Shown here: positions 30,668-40,187 of the stretch, one piece after another | How the letters are laid out: each line of letters starts with the position of its first letter | Position numbering within the stretch: the first letter of the stretch is position 1 | From: Alloascoidea africana | Taxonomy: Eukaryota; Ascomycota; Alloascoideomycetes; Alloascoideales; Alloascoideaceae | Reading direction: 5' to 3' | Length of the DNA stretch: 64,000 nucleotides | NCBI GenBank assembly: GCA_030581615.1 | Contig: JAKTTT010000002.1 | Span: 310,001-374,000 of the forward strand | The notes under the pieces: generated by a model | What the model was told of the DNA's origin: nothing | What the model saw: only the letters and a program-made list of their open reading frames with translations | Databases searched by the model: none | Program-made: the position numbers and the translations under genes

Positions 30668-31666
30668 ATGCAAGTTAACAACACGAAACGCAAGTCCGAG
30701 GACCAAATCCTGAGCAACAATTTGAAAAGATACAAGGGAGAAGATGAAAACTCTACTCTTCAGGCGGAAATGGACGCTGCTGCGGCCGCTTTGAGATTTG
30801 AGCTTTCAAAAGATTCGCGCTCGCATCAACAAGAACAGGATGATAATGTACCGGGGGAAACGACCGATCAAGGCGATTTATCTGCTATTGACAATACTTT
30901 GGTTCAAAGACATCAACAGCAGATGTATAGGCAATCGGTGTCTTCTCCTGAGAAAGACCCCCACCATGGCCAAAAACCAAAATCTGGTGGCGACGCTTCT
31001 GAATCCACCACCATCACCACTGGTGCAACCACTGTCCCTACAAATGGTGAATCGGATGATCACGATCACCAACTGAGACATTTACAATTTTTGAACTCTT
31101 CTCCCGTACCTCTTCACCTAAGAACTATTCCGGGCCCAACAGCAGATCATTCAATACGTGCCCAGGCTGCTCTTGCTGCAGCAGCAGCAGCCGCTGCGAA
31201 TTCTCCTAATGGTTCCTCCTCCCCAACGCATGGTTTAACCGTTCGTCAATACGAATCTAACGAAAGCAAACCTGCTATTGGAACTCAAGAATGGCATAGA
31301 ATTCGTAAGGATAACCATAAAGAGGTTGAACGTCGAAGACGAGAAAACATCAATTCAGGTATAAATGAACTTGCAAGAATAGTTCCAAATTGTGAAAAAA
31401 ATAAATCTCAAATATTACGACGTGCAGTTGAATATATCAAACAATTAAAGGAAAATGAAACAAATAATATGGAAAAATGGACGTTGGAAAAATTGATTAC
31501 AGAACAATCGATTAATGAATTGAATTCTTCAAATGAAAAATTGAAAGTGGAATTGGAAAAAGCTTATAGGGAAATTGAACGTTGGCAAAAAATTGCAACG
31601 AATGATGCTGCCACAACAACAACAACAACAACAACAACTGTTGTTGAGTTGAAAACTGAAAAATGA
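30668..31666 (+). CDS. CBF1: Centromere-binding factor 1, bHLH-leucine-zipper transcription factor
   Basis: 332 aa. The bHLH lies at about residues 212-265: the basic region KEVERRRRENIN matches Cbf1 exactly and contains the H/E/R residues that read CACGTG. A helix follows (INELARIVPNC), then the loop and second helix (SQILRRAVEYIKQLK), then a coiled coil with the Cbf1-specific NMEKWTLEKLITEQ..NELNSSNEKL. The N-terminus is disordered with an Ala run. Cbf1 binds CDEI at centromeres and regulates sulfur-amino-acid, and in other yeasts respiratory and ribosomal, genes. A leader intron lies just upstream. The 3' end carries a poly-Thr run from an ACA repeat. Confidence 0.95.
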   Translation: MQVNNTKRKSEDQILSNNLKRYKGEDENSTLQAEMDAAAAALRFELSKDSRSHQQEQDDNVPGETTDQGDLSAIDNTLVQRHQQQMYRQSVSSPEKDPHHGQKPKSGGDASESTTITTGATTVPTNGESDDHDHQLRHLQFLNSSPVPLHLRTIPGPTADHSIRAQAALAAAAAAAANSPNGSSSPTHGLTVRQYESNESKPAIGTQEWHRIRKDNHKEVERRRRENINSGINELARIVPNCEKNKSQILRRAVEYIKQLKENETNNMEKWTLEKLITEQSINELNSSNEKLKVELEKAYREIERWQKIATNDAATTTTTTTTTVVELKTEK

Positions 31667-32017
31667 CTAACAAATTGAATGGATAGATTTATTTTGCTTT
31701 GCCTTTTTAGTCTTTTTTGGTTCTGATTTTCCTTTTTGGAACTAGTTCTGTTTTTTTTTTGGAGCAAAGTTCATTATGAGATTTGATCACCAACTTTTCC
31801 AGATTGCCCATAAAGTATACCCTCTGTCTTTTTCCCTTTCTTGGCTTTTTTTATGTCCTCTTTTGTATTTTTTTCTGATAATGGACAAAGGACCGGTGTA
31901 TCAGTGTTGTTGTTGAGTTAATATTTCTATAATTTATGGATTAATGCTTTTCTTTTATTTTATTTTATTTTATTTTGATGTTGGCGTAAAGCTATACAAA
32001 TCGATGAGCAACATGCA
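31667..32017. other. Intergenic 3'-3' spacer
   Basis: 351 bp between the convergent CBF1 and NTA1 genes. T-rich, with a TTTTA repeat near 31955-31975. Nothing else seen. Confidence 0.55.
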
Positions 32018-33151
32018 TTAGATATCAATTTCAACCTGTATTATTCCTTCTTCTCCTTGTCCCAAACTTGAAAGAACTTCAATACTTGGATTGTTTTCAA
32101 TTTGTCCCCAATTATTCACAGATTCATCATCATCATCCTTTCGGGGGGTTTTGGCATTAAACAGGGCAATTGTACTTGATCCAGCATAAAGCACATCATC
32201 CTCTATTCCCGATCGATTACACCCAATGAAAACCGTTTTCTGCTTGTTGTTAAACGGATTATACAAATGGTTCACAAATGGCAGATGTCGTAACAGCCAG
32301 TAATTTATCGTCTGCTTATCACTTTGATAGGGATCGTAACCACCACCACCACCGCTGCTGCGGCTGCTGCTGCTGCTGCTGCTAGCCTCTCCGTCTCCGC
32401 TGTTATGATCCAAGTTGGTCGGCTTGGACTGGAAAACTGCATCGTACTTGCTTAAATCAGGAGGTTCAATTGTCCTTCCTTCCTTCTCGGCGGCTTGAAC
32501 ATCCAGACTAGGACTGAAACTGGAGAGCCATGCCATGGGACAAATCAAAATCCGCGCTTCGTTCTTCTTTGCATTGCTTGCAAACTCGAAAGCTTTAAAC
32601 GGTGACTGATCAAACTTGTAAGGGTTCAAGTCCATACATATCCCAATGGCAATTTTAAACTGGCGCAAGACCCCCAAATTATCGCTATCTTCAATTTCAA
32701 GCCCATCGAAAGCAGTGAAACCTTCAGGAGACTCGGAACATCCCCATGTCTCATCAGCATCGTACAAATGCGTTTTGCGATAGTTGAATAGTACCAGACC
32801 ACCCGGCGACACAAGTGAGGCCGAATTGTATATCGTAAAGGCGTCACTCGCTGCATTTGCAAACCGCTCGGGATATCCCACCACCGTGTAACACCCTAGG
32901 GATTGGGACACCTCCTGGGCCCATTTCGTCGAGGGACCCTGGCCCCTTGGCTCCAAATACGGCTCTATTTCGTGCCTGGAGTGGAAGTTGTAACCCGTAA
33001 ACGCCAGCTCGGGCAGCACCAGGATATGGGGCCGCGGTCTGCGCACCGGACCGTGCCAGTAGCGCTCGACCATCGCCGAGGCCCGCGCCACGTTGTCGTC
33101 CACCCTGCGGATCTGGGGGTTCAGCTGGAGGGCCGCGACTCTGATCTTCAT
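32018..33151 (-). CDS. NTA1: Protein N-terminal amidase (nitrilase superfamily)
   Basis: 377 aa (yeast Nta1 457). Nta1 deamidates N-terminal Asn and Gln so that proteins enter the Arg/N-degron pathway. The nitrilase catalytic triad is visible: Glu48 (LPELAFTGYNF), Lys126 (NYRKTHLYD) and Cys172 (GICMDLNP). The Nta1-typical context is conserved: AALQLNPQI at the start, TWGCSES, LNPYKF and PMAWLSSF. A Ser-rich insert (about 255-275) comes from a CTG/CTC repeat. The N-terminal half is GC-rich and the C-terminal part AT-rich. It is divergent from UTR4 across 554 bp. Confidence 0.94.
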   Translation of the reverse strand: MKIRVAALQLNPQIRRVDDNVARASAMVERYWHGPVRRPRPHILVLPELAFTGYNFHSRHEIEPYLEPRGQGPSTKWAQEVSQSLGCYTVVGYPERFANAASDAFTIYNSASLVSPGGLVLFNYRKTHLYDADETWGCSESPEGFTAFDGLEIEDSDNLGVLRQFKIAIGICMDLNPYKFDQSPFKAFEFASNAKKNEARILICPMAWLSSFSPSLDVQAAEKEGRTIEPPDLSKYDAVFQSKPTNLDHNSGDGEASSSSSSSRSSGGGGGYDPYQSDKQTINYWLLRHLPFVNHLYNPFNNKQKTVFIGCNRSGIEDDVLYAGSSTIALFNAKTPRKDDDDESVNNWGQIENNPSIEVLSSLGQGEEGIIQVEIDI

Positions 33152-33705
33152 CGCTTGGGCTTCTTCTCATGGAGCCCTGCTAGCTCTCTCGAAGCTGCCC
33201 CAGGCTGGAGGTTACCCGGCCCCCAGGTGTCCTCTGTGGCCGGCCGGCATCAGAAAATCTTCTCAGACCACAGCTCCAGCTCCAGCTACCCAGGCTGCCC
33301 TCCTCCAAGATTTAGTACCGACTCCAGGCTGAAGCGAAAAAGAGACGTTGATCGCGATATCTGGAAGCGTTCTGTCCGTGCCTGCCTGCCTGCCCGCCCG
33401 CCTGCCCGCTAGTCTGCCTGCTTTGCCTGTGCCTGTGTGAACCACCCGTGGGCGTCCACTTGCTTTCCTACCCTTTCTTCACCTCCCCGTTTTCCTATTG
33501 TGAGAAGTGAAAAAACAAAAGCCAAAACAACAAAACAAAAAAAAAAAAAAAAGGATCGTCCTCCACTTTTTCCCCTTTTCGTTGTCCCTTTGCAATCTGC
33601 CAACTCTTTGCTTGTGACCTCTAGCCTCCAGTTCCTACCTTCTTTTTTTTTTTTTTTTGGCTCCAAACCTCCCCCCGATCTCCCCCTGTGTTTCCTTTTC
33701 TCACC
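33152..33705. other. Divergent promoter, NTA1 and UTR4
   Basis: 554 bp. The NTA1 side is GC-rich and carries GTTACCCG at 33211-33218. The UTR4 side has an A16-class run near 33537 and a T-run near 33645-33658, typical of nucleosome-depleted yeast promoters. Confidence 0.6.
33211..33218. promoter_or_regulatory. Reb1-like site GTTACCCG upstream of NTA1
   Basis: Reverse complement of CGGGTAAC, 60 bp upstream of the NTA1 ATG. It is identical in all eight bases to the sites at 17251, 27540 and 53553. Confidence 0.5.
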
Positions 33706-34569
33706 ATGAAATCAAAGAATGGTAAAAAAAGCAAAAAGCACGCTAAGCATATAGCCGCTGAGGATAAGACCAAGATCAAGGTCATTCTTCTCGACATTGA
33801 GGGCACGGTCTGTCCCGTTTCGTTTGTTCGAGATGAGCTGATGCCAACGTTCATGAAGGCTGTTCCTGGTGTTTTGAAAGAACTAAGCTTCCCCATTCTT
33901 GAAGTTTCCAAACCGTCTTTCCCGTCCCAAGATGAAAAACGTAGCAAACTTTTGGGTCAAGTTCTGGAATGTGTTAAAGGATTCCCACCCCATGCTCTCG
34001 AGTCTCATTCAGCATTGATGGATCATATCAAGGCCCTCACAAAGATCGACAGAAAGGATTCTGTTCTTAAAAACTTACAAGGACTCATATGGAAGGACAG
34101 TTACGATACGGGTAAAGTCACCGCACCGTTATTCGATGACGCCATACGTGCCATTGAAAGGTGGTCCCAAAGGTTGAGAAATGACCAACCAACAGACTCT
34201 GAGGAAGGCCGTTGGGGTGTTTACATCTATAGTTCGGGAAGTGTCGAGGCCCAGAAACTTTTGTTTGGGAATGTAAGATCCGATGGTGGTATTGCAAAGA
34301 TCGACCTTAACAGCCTAATTAACGACTACTTTGATACTGTCAATGCGGGACCTAAAACAAGTGCAAAAAGTTATGAGATTATCAGTAACAAGGTCGGTAT
34401 ATCCCCTGATCGATTTCTATTTCTTAGTGATTCAACCGTCGAGGTCCAGGCCGCAATCGATGCCGGGTTCCATTCCGCGGTGGTTCAAAGACCAGGAAAT
34501 AAACCTATAGATCCGGACCTGGCCGATTCTTACAATGTTTTGGATGACGGTTTCGATGATTTGCCCTGA
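33706..34569 (+). CDS. UTR4: Enolase-phosphatase E1 (methionine salvage)
   Basis: 287 aa from ATG 33706 (context CACCATGA). It dephosphorylates and enolises the diketo intermediate of the methylthioadenosine cycle. HAD-type phosphatase motifs: I, LLDIEGTVCP with Asp30 and Glu32; II, YIYSSGSVEAQKLL; III, a lysine in the TSAKSYE segment; IV, FLFLSDSTVEVQAA. Compared with yeast Utr4 (227 aa) there is a Lys-rich N-terminal extension of about 22 residues (KSKNGKKSKKHAKH) and a longer cap segment. The extension could be a nuclear-localisation signal, since Utr4 is found in nucleus and cytoplasm. It is clearly the orthologue. Confidence 0.95.
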   Translation: MKSKNGKKSKKHAKHIAAEDKTKIKVILLDIEGTVCPVSFVRDELMPTFMKAVPGVLKELSFPILEVSKPSFPSQDEKRSKLLGQVLECVKGFPPHALESHSALMDHIKALTKIDRKDSVLKNLQGLIWKDSYDTGKVTAPLFDDAIRAIERWSQRLRNDQPTDSEEGRWGVYIYSSGSVEAQKLLFGNVRSDGGIAKIDLNSLINDYFDTVNAGPKTSAKSYEIISNKVGISPDRFLFLSDSTVEVQAAIDAGFHSAVVQRPGNKPIDPDLADSYNVLDDGFDDLP

Positions 34570-35081
34570 TCAAAAATCCCAATTTCTTTTGAGCATAATT
34601 ATTAACTGTTCCTATTTAAATTTCCTAACTTTTTTTTTTATCAGTATACCATGAGTAGAAGATCAAGTTAATCTGTTTGGACACAAACCCCAGTTTTCCA
34701 AATCTCTTATTTTTTTTTTTGGAATTTTTTTTTTTTTTTTTTTTTTTTGGTTTGTTTGCTTGTCAGTGTTTAAGAACACAAGAACAACTACTAAGAACAA
34801 GAAAGTGAAAGTGCAGAGCACACCCAAATGCATTATTATTAACCATTTTGAATTTTTTTTTTCACTTTTTGCACTGTAAACGTAAATGAAATTGTAAATG
34901 AAATTGAAACTGTAGAACCGGTTGAAACTGGTCTCTTTTTTTTTGTTTTTGAGTTTGGCACTTGGGTGTGTCTCTTTGCCTTTGATAATGGATTATTATC
35001 AACGATACAACCACGCATCTTCCCTTTTTACTCATTTTTTTCATCCACCACGTTCAAAACACCATTCTTAAAAATCGCAAA
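34570..35081. other. Intergenic between UTR4 and RAD7, with long T-runs
   Basis: 512 bp, same-strand neighbours. T-runs near 34629-34638, 34710-34719 and 34726-34748, then the RAD7 leader. No gene seen. Confidence 0.55.
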
Positions 35082-36903
35082 ATGTATGTACATATATTTT
35101 AGATACGTATTGGAATTTGCATTACTGATAACAGTTTTCTATAGGACGAGGAGATCGAATAGAAATGTGCAAGGGCCGTGAGTACTACTCTATACAATTG
35201 GTCTCTCGTATCAACACTTGACTAACCTGGCCTGTTCGTTTTACAGAAGCTCGGCTCTTACAGAGTTTTTACGAGAGCAAGGTATCAGCGCCCTTGATAT
35301 TCGACTACGGGCCGAGCGCAGAATAGCAGAGGAGTTGGCAGCGGCAGAAGCTCAAGCACTAGAAGAAGATGATGATGAAGAAGAAGAAGAGCAAGAAGAA
35401 GAGGGTGAGGATGAAGAGGAATCACAGATACGTATTGCGGCCCGTCAAAAGAAACGCAAAAGAGGATTGGACGATGATGACGATGACGACGATGAAGAAT
35501 ATGTAGAGAACAAACCCGTATGGAAAATGCCTGGACAAAAAGACATTTGTGTTGAATGTGCCTCTGAGTTTTCCATCACCGTTTACTCGTTAAAATCAAA
35601 AGAGATGCAGGGCTATCTATGTGAACCATGTGCAAAAATCGAGAGGGAAAGGATAAAATCGGCTAAACGAACACAACATTTGGCAAGAATGAGAAGAAAG
35701 AAAGTGGCTGCTGCTTTACTCGATAAACAAGAATACAAACTTGCCTCATTACAAGACGTTTGTATTAAAACGATTTCAAAACATATTGATGATGTGGAAG
35801 CACTTGGTGATATTGGAATTTTGAATACATCCAGAATTTCTCGAATATTATCCAAAAATCGTTCTTTAAACGGTGAAACGATGAAATTGTTTTTGGATCC
35901 TGCAAATAAATCTATTGAATTTTGGGATTGTTCAAAAATCCCTGCAACCTCTTTAAAATTGATACCTGCTTTTGATCCAAATGTTCAAAAGTTGACATTG
36001 TCAATGTGTGGACAATTGAACAATGAAGTTTTGGAATATTTTGCAACAAATCTTCCGAATCTAACCCATTTATATTTGAATGGTCCATTTCTGATAACAC
36101 CCCCAACATGGACCAAGTTTTTTGAAACCGTGGGGGGAAGATTAAAAGGATTCCATGTTTTCAACACTCATAGATTCACTTCAGATTGTCTCATAAGCCT
36201 TTTGGAAAATTGTCCAATGTTGGAAGAATTGACACTTTCTAGACTGGATGGCCTCCAATCAGTTGAAGCCTATAACTTGCTCGCGGCAACTCTCACGAAA
36301 TTGATCAGTTTGGAAATTTCCTACTTGCCAGTGGGATCCGAACATGTTGTAGACGACAATACTCTAATCACAATTTTGAGTCAGAATGGTCCCACACTGG
36401 AAACACTTTGTGTTGATGGCTGTACTGCGCTAACCGATGTTTTCCTTGTCAATGGTATCCGTCCACATTGTTCTGCTCTTCAGAAGCTGTCAATGGGAAG
36501 ACTTGATCAGATAACGGATGCGGGAATGGTTGGATTGTTCAACTCTTGGGACTTGAACCATGGACTCATGAGTTTAAACCTGAACAGATGCACGGAGATT
36601 TCAGATACAGGAGCTCTAGAGGCTATTTTACACTCTTGTAACTCGTTGATTGAACTGAACGTGAATTCGCTGCAGAACCTTACAGATACGTTTTTCCAAG
36701 TGCTGGCATCCTCGAAATGTCATCTCCTGACAACAATTGACGCTGGATTTGTGAGACATGTCAATAACGCTACAGTTAAATTGCTCGGAGACGGTTGTCC
36801 CAAACTCACTGTACTGGAAGTGTTTGGAGATAACCATTGCACAGACAACGCTTTCCCGCGACAGGGACTAAAAGTGATTGGAATTCAAAGCGATACTTTG
36901 TGA
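35082..36903 (+). CDS. RAD7: DNA repair protein Rad7 (global-genome NER, leucine-rich repeats)
   Basis: Best model: exon 1 ends with AT of the start codon at 35083, intron 35084-35144, exon 35145-35177, intron 35178-35246, exon 35247-36903; 563 aa. The N-terminus then reads MTRRSNRNVQGPSSALTEFL, matching the short basic start and GPNSALTxFLRE motif of Rad7 and Rhp7. An acidic Glu/Asp run (about 45-70) follows, then a Cys4 motif (CVEC...CEPC, about 115-145), then leucine-rich repeats to the end (LTHLYLNG, LEELTLSRLDG, LMSLNLNRCTEIS, LTVLEVFGD). Rad7 acts with Rad16 and Elc1 in recognition of lesions in silent chromatin. If intron 1 is retained, an ATG at 35086 is in frame and adds a hydrophobic N-terminus. 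Confidence 0.9.
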
Positions 36904-37077
36904 TTTCCCTACTAACCTAGTTATTTTTGTTTTGTACTTGTTTTTATATATATGGGCGTATGGGTGTATATACGTGAGTGTTCACTAGGCAACCGGTTGT
37001 GAACGAGTTGGGAAATGGGAAAATAAAGCCCTCTCTCTCTTTTCATTTTGACCAGCATTTAGAACAAGAGAAACATA

Positions 37078-37095
37078 ATGACACCGTCACAATGA
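37078..37095 (+). promoter_or_regulatory. Five-codon uORF overlapping the BFA1 start codon
   Basis: ATG ACA CCG TCA CAA TGA; its stop codon shares bases with the BFA1 ATG at 37092-37094. A ribosome ending the uORF would stand on the main start. It may lower or couple translation; this is untested. Confidence 0.5.
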
Positions 37096-39752
37096 GTATG
37101 AAAAAAAGTAAACAAAACAGACAGAAGCTAGCAGAGTATCTGCTTCAACAGAAACAAGAGGAATCGGTACGAGAGAAGATCGAGAATTGGGATGACGACT
37201 TTGAATGTCCTACAAACTTTGATTTCGCCGCTTCCACAACTTCACAAAGTACAGCCTCTTCACGCGTTTCTTCTCCTCAGAGGAAATCAAGAGGATTGGA
37301 TGATGAGGACACGACCTGGAAAGCATCATCAAACGATTTTACTATCCGACAACAACTTCCATCATCCTCTTCGCCGGGTCGCAAGAGTAAAGGATTCATA
37401 TCTCTAGAAACGTTTATGACCGACCAGAGTGGTGTGAATCAGATCACGGAAGGATTCGGGAAATTGGATCTAAAACCTAGAGTTGAAATAGCGGAGCAAG
37501 ACGTGTTTGACGATTTCGAAGACGATGATGGTTTTGGAACTATAACAGACAAACAACATAACAATTCTTCAATTGCAGAAAAGATTGCGAAAAACTCAAG
37601 ACTATTAAAGTTTAAAGATGAAGAAGATCATGGAATTGGAGATGATGACTTTTTAATTCCAAACACGTTTAATCCAGGAACTTTGAAAAATAAAGTCAAG
37701 AGGAGATTGTATTGTGGGAATGGCGTCGGTGGTGGTGCCCCTAATTCTGACAACACCATGACAACAAACATCACTTCCAATTCACTGTTTTCAAGTTCGA
37801 GTTCTGCAGGTGCCGCCTCCACCTCGGCGTCCTCGTATGAGGAGAGCGAGGGGGAGTCGGTAAATGCTTTGGAAGGAATTGTGATTCCCGAGGAGTCTCT
37901 TGACTTTAAGTCAATTTTGAAAAAACGGTTGAAGATGGCTGAAGAGGACGCTAAAAAAGAATTTTTGCAATTACAGGCAAGACAGAAAAATTTGGCTACG
38001 CTGAGAATAAAGAAACATGGTAATGCCAAAGAATCAATCCCCCATGCGGCTAATGATGAAGAAGATGAAGAGGACATTGGGGATCATGGGAATACCCATC
38101 ACCATGATTTTCAAAACACATTAGCCGATGCTTTTGATGAACATCCAGCCTATGACGGGGATTGGAATTTTTTCGAAGGCTTTGAGTTGCCGGGGAAAGA
38201 ACACGATGGATCTCCCGATGGCGGTGGTGGTGGTGGCTCTTTTGATGTTGGAGAAATTCTTGCAAACACAACCCATTTACATCGTAATGTTATTGTTCGA
38301 AGCGCAACCAATACAACAATGTCGCAAACTGGATTTATGGAAACTCCGTCTCGTCGCAGGAACGATAGCAATGTGGCACTTTCTGGGAGCTCCGCAAAGT
38401 TTCGACCTACAAGGCTTCCACGTCCTGTACAATCATCTACAAATCTTGAACTGAGTAGTAGCGCCAACTCTTTTGCTACTCCTTTACCTCCTCTCCGGTT
38501 TAATCAGCTTCGCAATTCCAAAGGACTATTTAATTCTGGTAGGGGCTCCAATTCACATCAACAACAACAACTGCTGAGAACAAAACAATCTATGCCATTA
38601 CTTCGTCAAAAGACGACCAACGTTACACGAATCAACTCGATACCTTTAAAGCAACAACAAATGCATCTTCGAAAATCATCTTCATCAAGCCAACTTGGAT
38701 TGGGAGATACAATTACCGCGAAAGATAAACCCTCATTTTTGAAAAGTCGAGATAGCGCTGATTCTTCATCATCATCTTCCACTAATTTACCCAAAACTCT
38801 TAATTACGATGCCGATTATGAAAACAACGTTACTGATGCATTTGCAACTTTTAAACGACCCAAACAGATAAAACACAGAAAACGACACAACTTTGGAGAC
38901 GGCACGGAGTTGGATGGAATAGATTTGTTACCTGTGAATACAGCCATGGAGTCTCGAAATCGGTTATTCTCTAGTGGGAAAGGTACGATAAAGAGCTCTT
39001 CAAGGCAACAAACGATGGGTCCCACCAACACCGTAATGCCGAGGGAAAAAGTTCGGTTGGAAACGTTTCAGGAGCCTCAAGCACCACCAAGGAGGAAGAA
39101 ATCTAGAAAGTCGCCGGAATCGAAGAAACGATCGAGATCAAGACGCGGGATTGGGCTTATTAAACAACTCTCTGCACCTATGAGCACGGTGGTTGATGGA
39201 CTGAACGGTACGATGAGATATAATCCAAATACACTTAGATGGGAAGGAAATGAAACCGAATTACAAAAGTTTGATTCGATAACGACGCGGGCGCCCGGGT
39301 TAATAGCATTCATGTCGCATAAGGGCGTCAAAGTTGTTGGCAAAATGGTTTTTGATCCAAAAGAACTGTGCTGGATAAACATGGAGGACACAGATGAAGG
39401 TGATCCTTTTGAAGGGTTGGACGATTTGGATACCACCACCTCGTCAACGAGCCTTAGTACCACCTATCACAACCCGAGCCGAACAAATCTGAGCAGCATG
39501 AGCATAAGTAACAAAGCGTCGTCAAGTTGGGGTAAGCCTATAATATCGAGTTCTGGAAGCCGGAGGTTTGACTTGAGCACGACGAATCTCCAGGTAGGCG
39601 ACGAGTTTGAGTTGACAAAGGAATTGGTAGGAAGGATGAAGCACGAAGAGGCGAGATGGGAAAGGAAAGTGAGGGCTTGGTTTCCACCTGGAGAAGTACA
39701 TAGCCGGGACTATTTGAACGAGATTCGAGAAATGGTTGTGGCTGAAAAATGA
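37092..39752 (+). CDS. BFA1: Bfa1/Byr4, component of the two-part GAP for the mitotic-exit GTPase Tem1/Spg1
   Basis: 886 aa from ATG 37092; the open frame upstream has no other ATG. The N-terminus SKQNRQKLAEYLLQQ and the ENWDDDFECP motif are the hallmark of Bfa1 and Byr4. A second acidic motif, FDDFEDDDGFG, follows. The middle is disordered, Ser/Asn-rich, with a Gly run. The conserved C-terminal domain has MRYNPNTLRWEGNE, PGLIAFMSHKGVKVVGKMVF, FELTKELVGRMKHEEARWE and VRAWFPPGE. Bfa1 sits at the spindle pole body with Bub2 and restrains exit from mitosis until the spindle is positioned. Tandem after RAD7 by 188 bp. Orthology is confident from both ends. Confidence 0.92.
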   Translation: MSMKKSKQNRQKLAEYLLQQKQEESVREKIENWDDDFECPTNFDFAASTTSQSTASSRVSSPQRKSRGLDDEDTTWKASSNDFTIRQQLPSSSSPGRKSKGFISLETFMTDQSGVNQITEGFGKLDLKPRVEIAEQDVFDDFEDDDGFGTITDKQHNNSSIAEKIAKNSRLLKFKDEEDHGIGDDDFLIPNTFNPGTLKNKVKRRLYCGNGVGGGAPNSDNTMTTNITSNSLFSSSSSAGAASTSASSYEESEGESVNALEGIVIPEESLDFKSILKKRLKMAEEDAKKEFLQLQARQKNLATLRIKKHGNAKESIPHAANDEEDEEDIGDHGNTHHHDFQNTLADAFDEHPAYDGDWNFFEGFELPGKEHDGSPDGGGGGGSFDVGEILANTTHLHRNVIVRSATNTTMSQTGFMETPSRRRNDSNVALSGSSAKFRPTRLPRPVQSSTNLELSSSANSFATPLPPLRFNQLRNSKGLFNSGRGSNSHQQQQLLRTKQSMPLLRQKTTNVTRINSIPLKQQQMHLRKSSSSSQLGLGDTITAKDKPSFLKSRDSADSSSSSSTNLPKTLNYDADYENNVTDAFATFKRPKQIKHRKRHNFGDGTELDGIDLLPVNTAMESRNRLFSSGKGTIKSSSRQQTMGPTNTVMPREKVRLETFQEPQAPPRRKKSRKSPESKKRSRSRRGIGLIKQLSAPMSTVVDGLNGTMRYNPNTLRWEGNETELQKFDSITTRAPGLIAFMSHKGVKVVGKMVFDPKELCWINMEDTDEGDPFEGLDDLDTTTSSTSLSTTYHNPSRTNLSSMSISNKASSSWGKPIISSSGSRRFDLSTTNLQVGDEFELTKELVGRMKHEEARWERKVRAWFPPGEVHSRDYLNEIREMVVAEK

Positions 39753-39995
39753 TTGAGTATATTTTTTGTAGTGAACTTGGTTTTTCTTTTTTTTTTTTTT
39801 TGATTGATATCTAGGAAAGGTATTTGGAGATGATGTAAATTACATACTTTGATCTAATTTGACAAAGAAAATGAAAGCTCGAATGTAAAAACTATTTGAA
39901 GCTGGTACACAGTTTGAAGGTTATCATTTTAGATCAAAAATAACAATCAGGTTTCCTTTTTTTTTTTTTTTTCGTTACACTAAATCATTAATTAA

Positions 39996-40187
39996 TCAAT
40001 GGATAACGGCTCCACTAGTCCAGTCCTTGATTTTCCCGTATCCAACAGGCCACCATAGAAAGGTAAATAGAGAAACCCCCCATATTCCAATGTTTGGAAG
40101 AATTCGTCTTGATTCATTGTAGAATAAGTTTGTGCTCTTTGGCAATTGGCGCACGGATCTCATGGCAAGCATAGCTGTTGGATTCAT
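39996..40187 (-). CDS. Small single-pass membrane protein, 63 aa, probably mitochondrial, unidentified
   Basis: ATG context CACAATGAA. A basic N-terminus (MLAMRSVRQLPKS) is followed by NESRRILPNIGIWGVSLFTF and a Trp-rich segment LWWPVGYGKI, then KDW. A presequence-like start and one membrane span fit a small inner-membrane subunit or assembly factor of a respiratory complex. I compared it from memory with Cox7, Cox8, Cox9, Qcr9, Qcr10, the ATP synthase small subunits and Tom5/6/7 and found no match. It is flanked by BFA1 (convergent) and MIC10 (same strand). Non-random composition and a clean start support a real gene, but it could be spurious. Confidence 0.55.
   Translation of the reverse strand: MNPTAMLAMRSVRQLPKSTNLFYNESRRILPNIGIWGVSLFTFLWWPVGYGKIKDWTSGAVIH

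Noticed and set aside
32615-32640. B-box-like GGTTCAAGTCC suggesting a tRNA
   Set aside because: No T-stem or acceptor pairing around it, and it lies in conserved NTA1 coding sequence.
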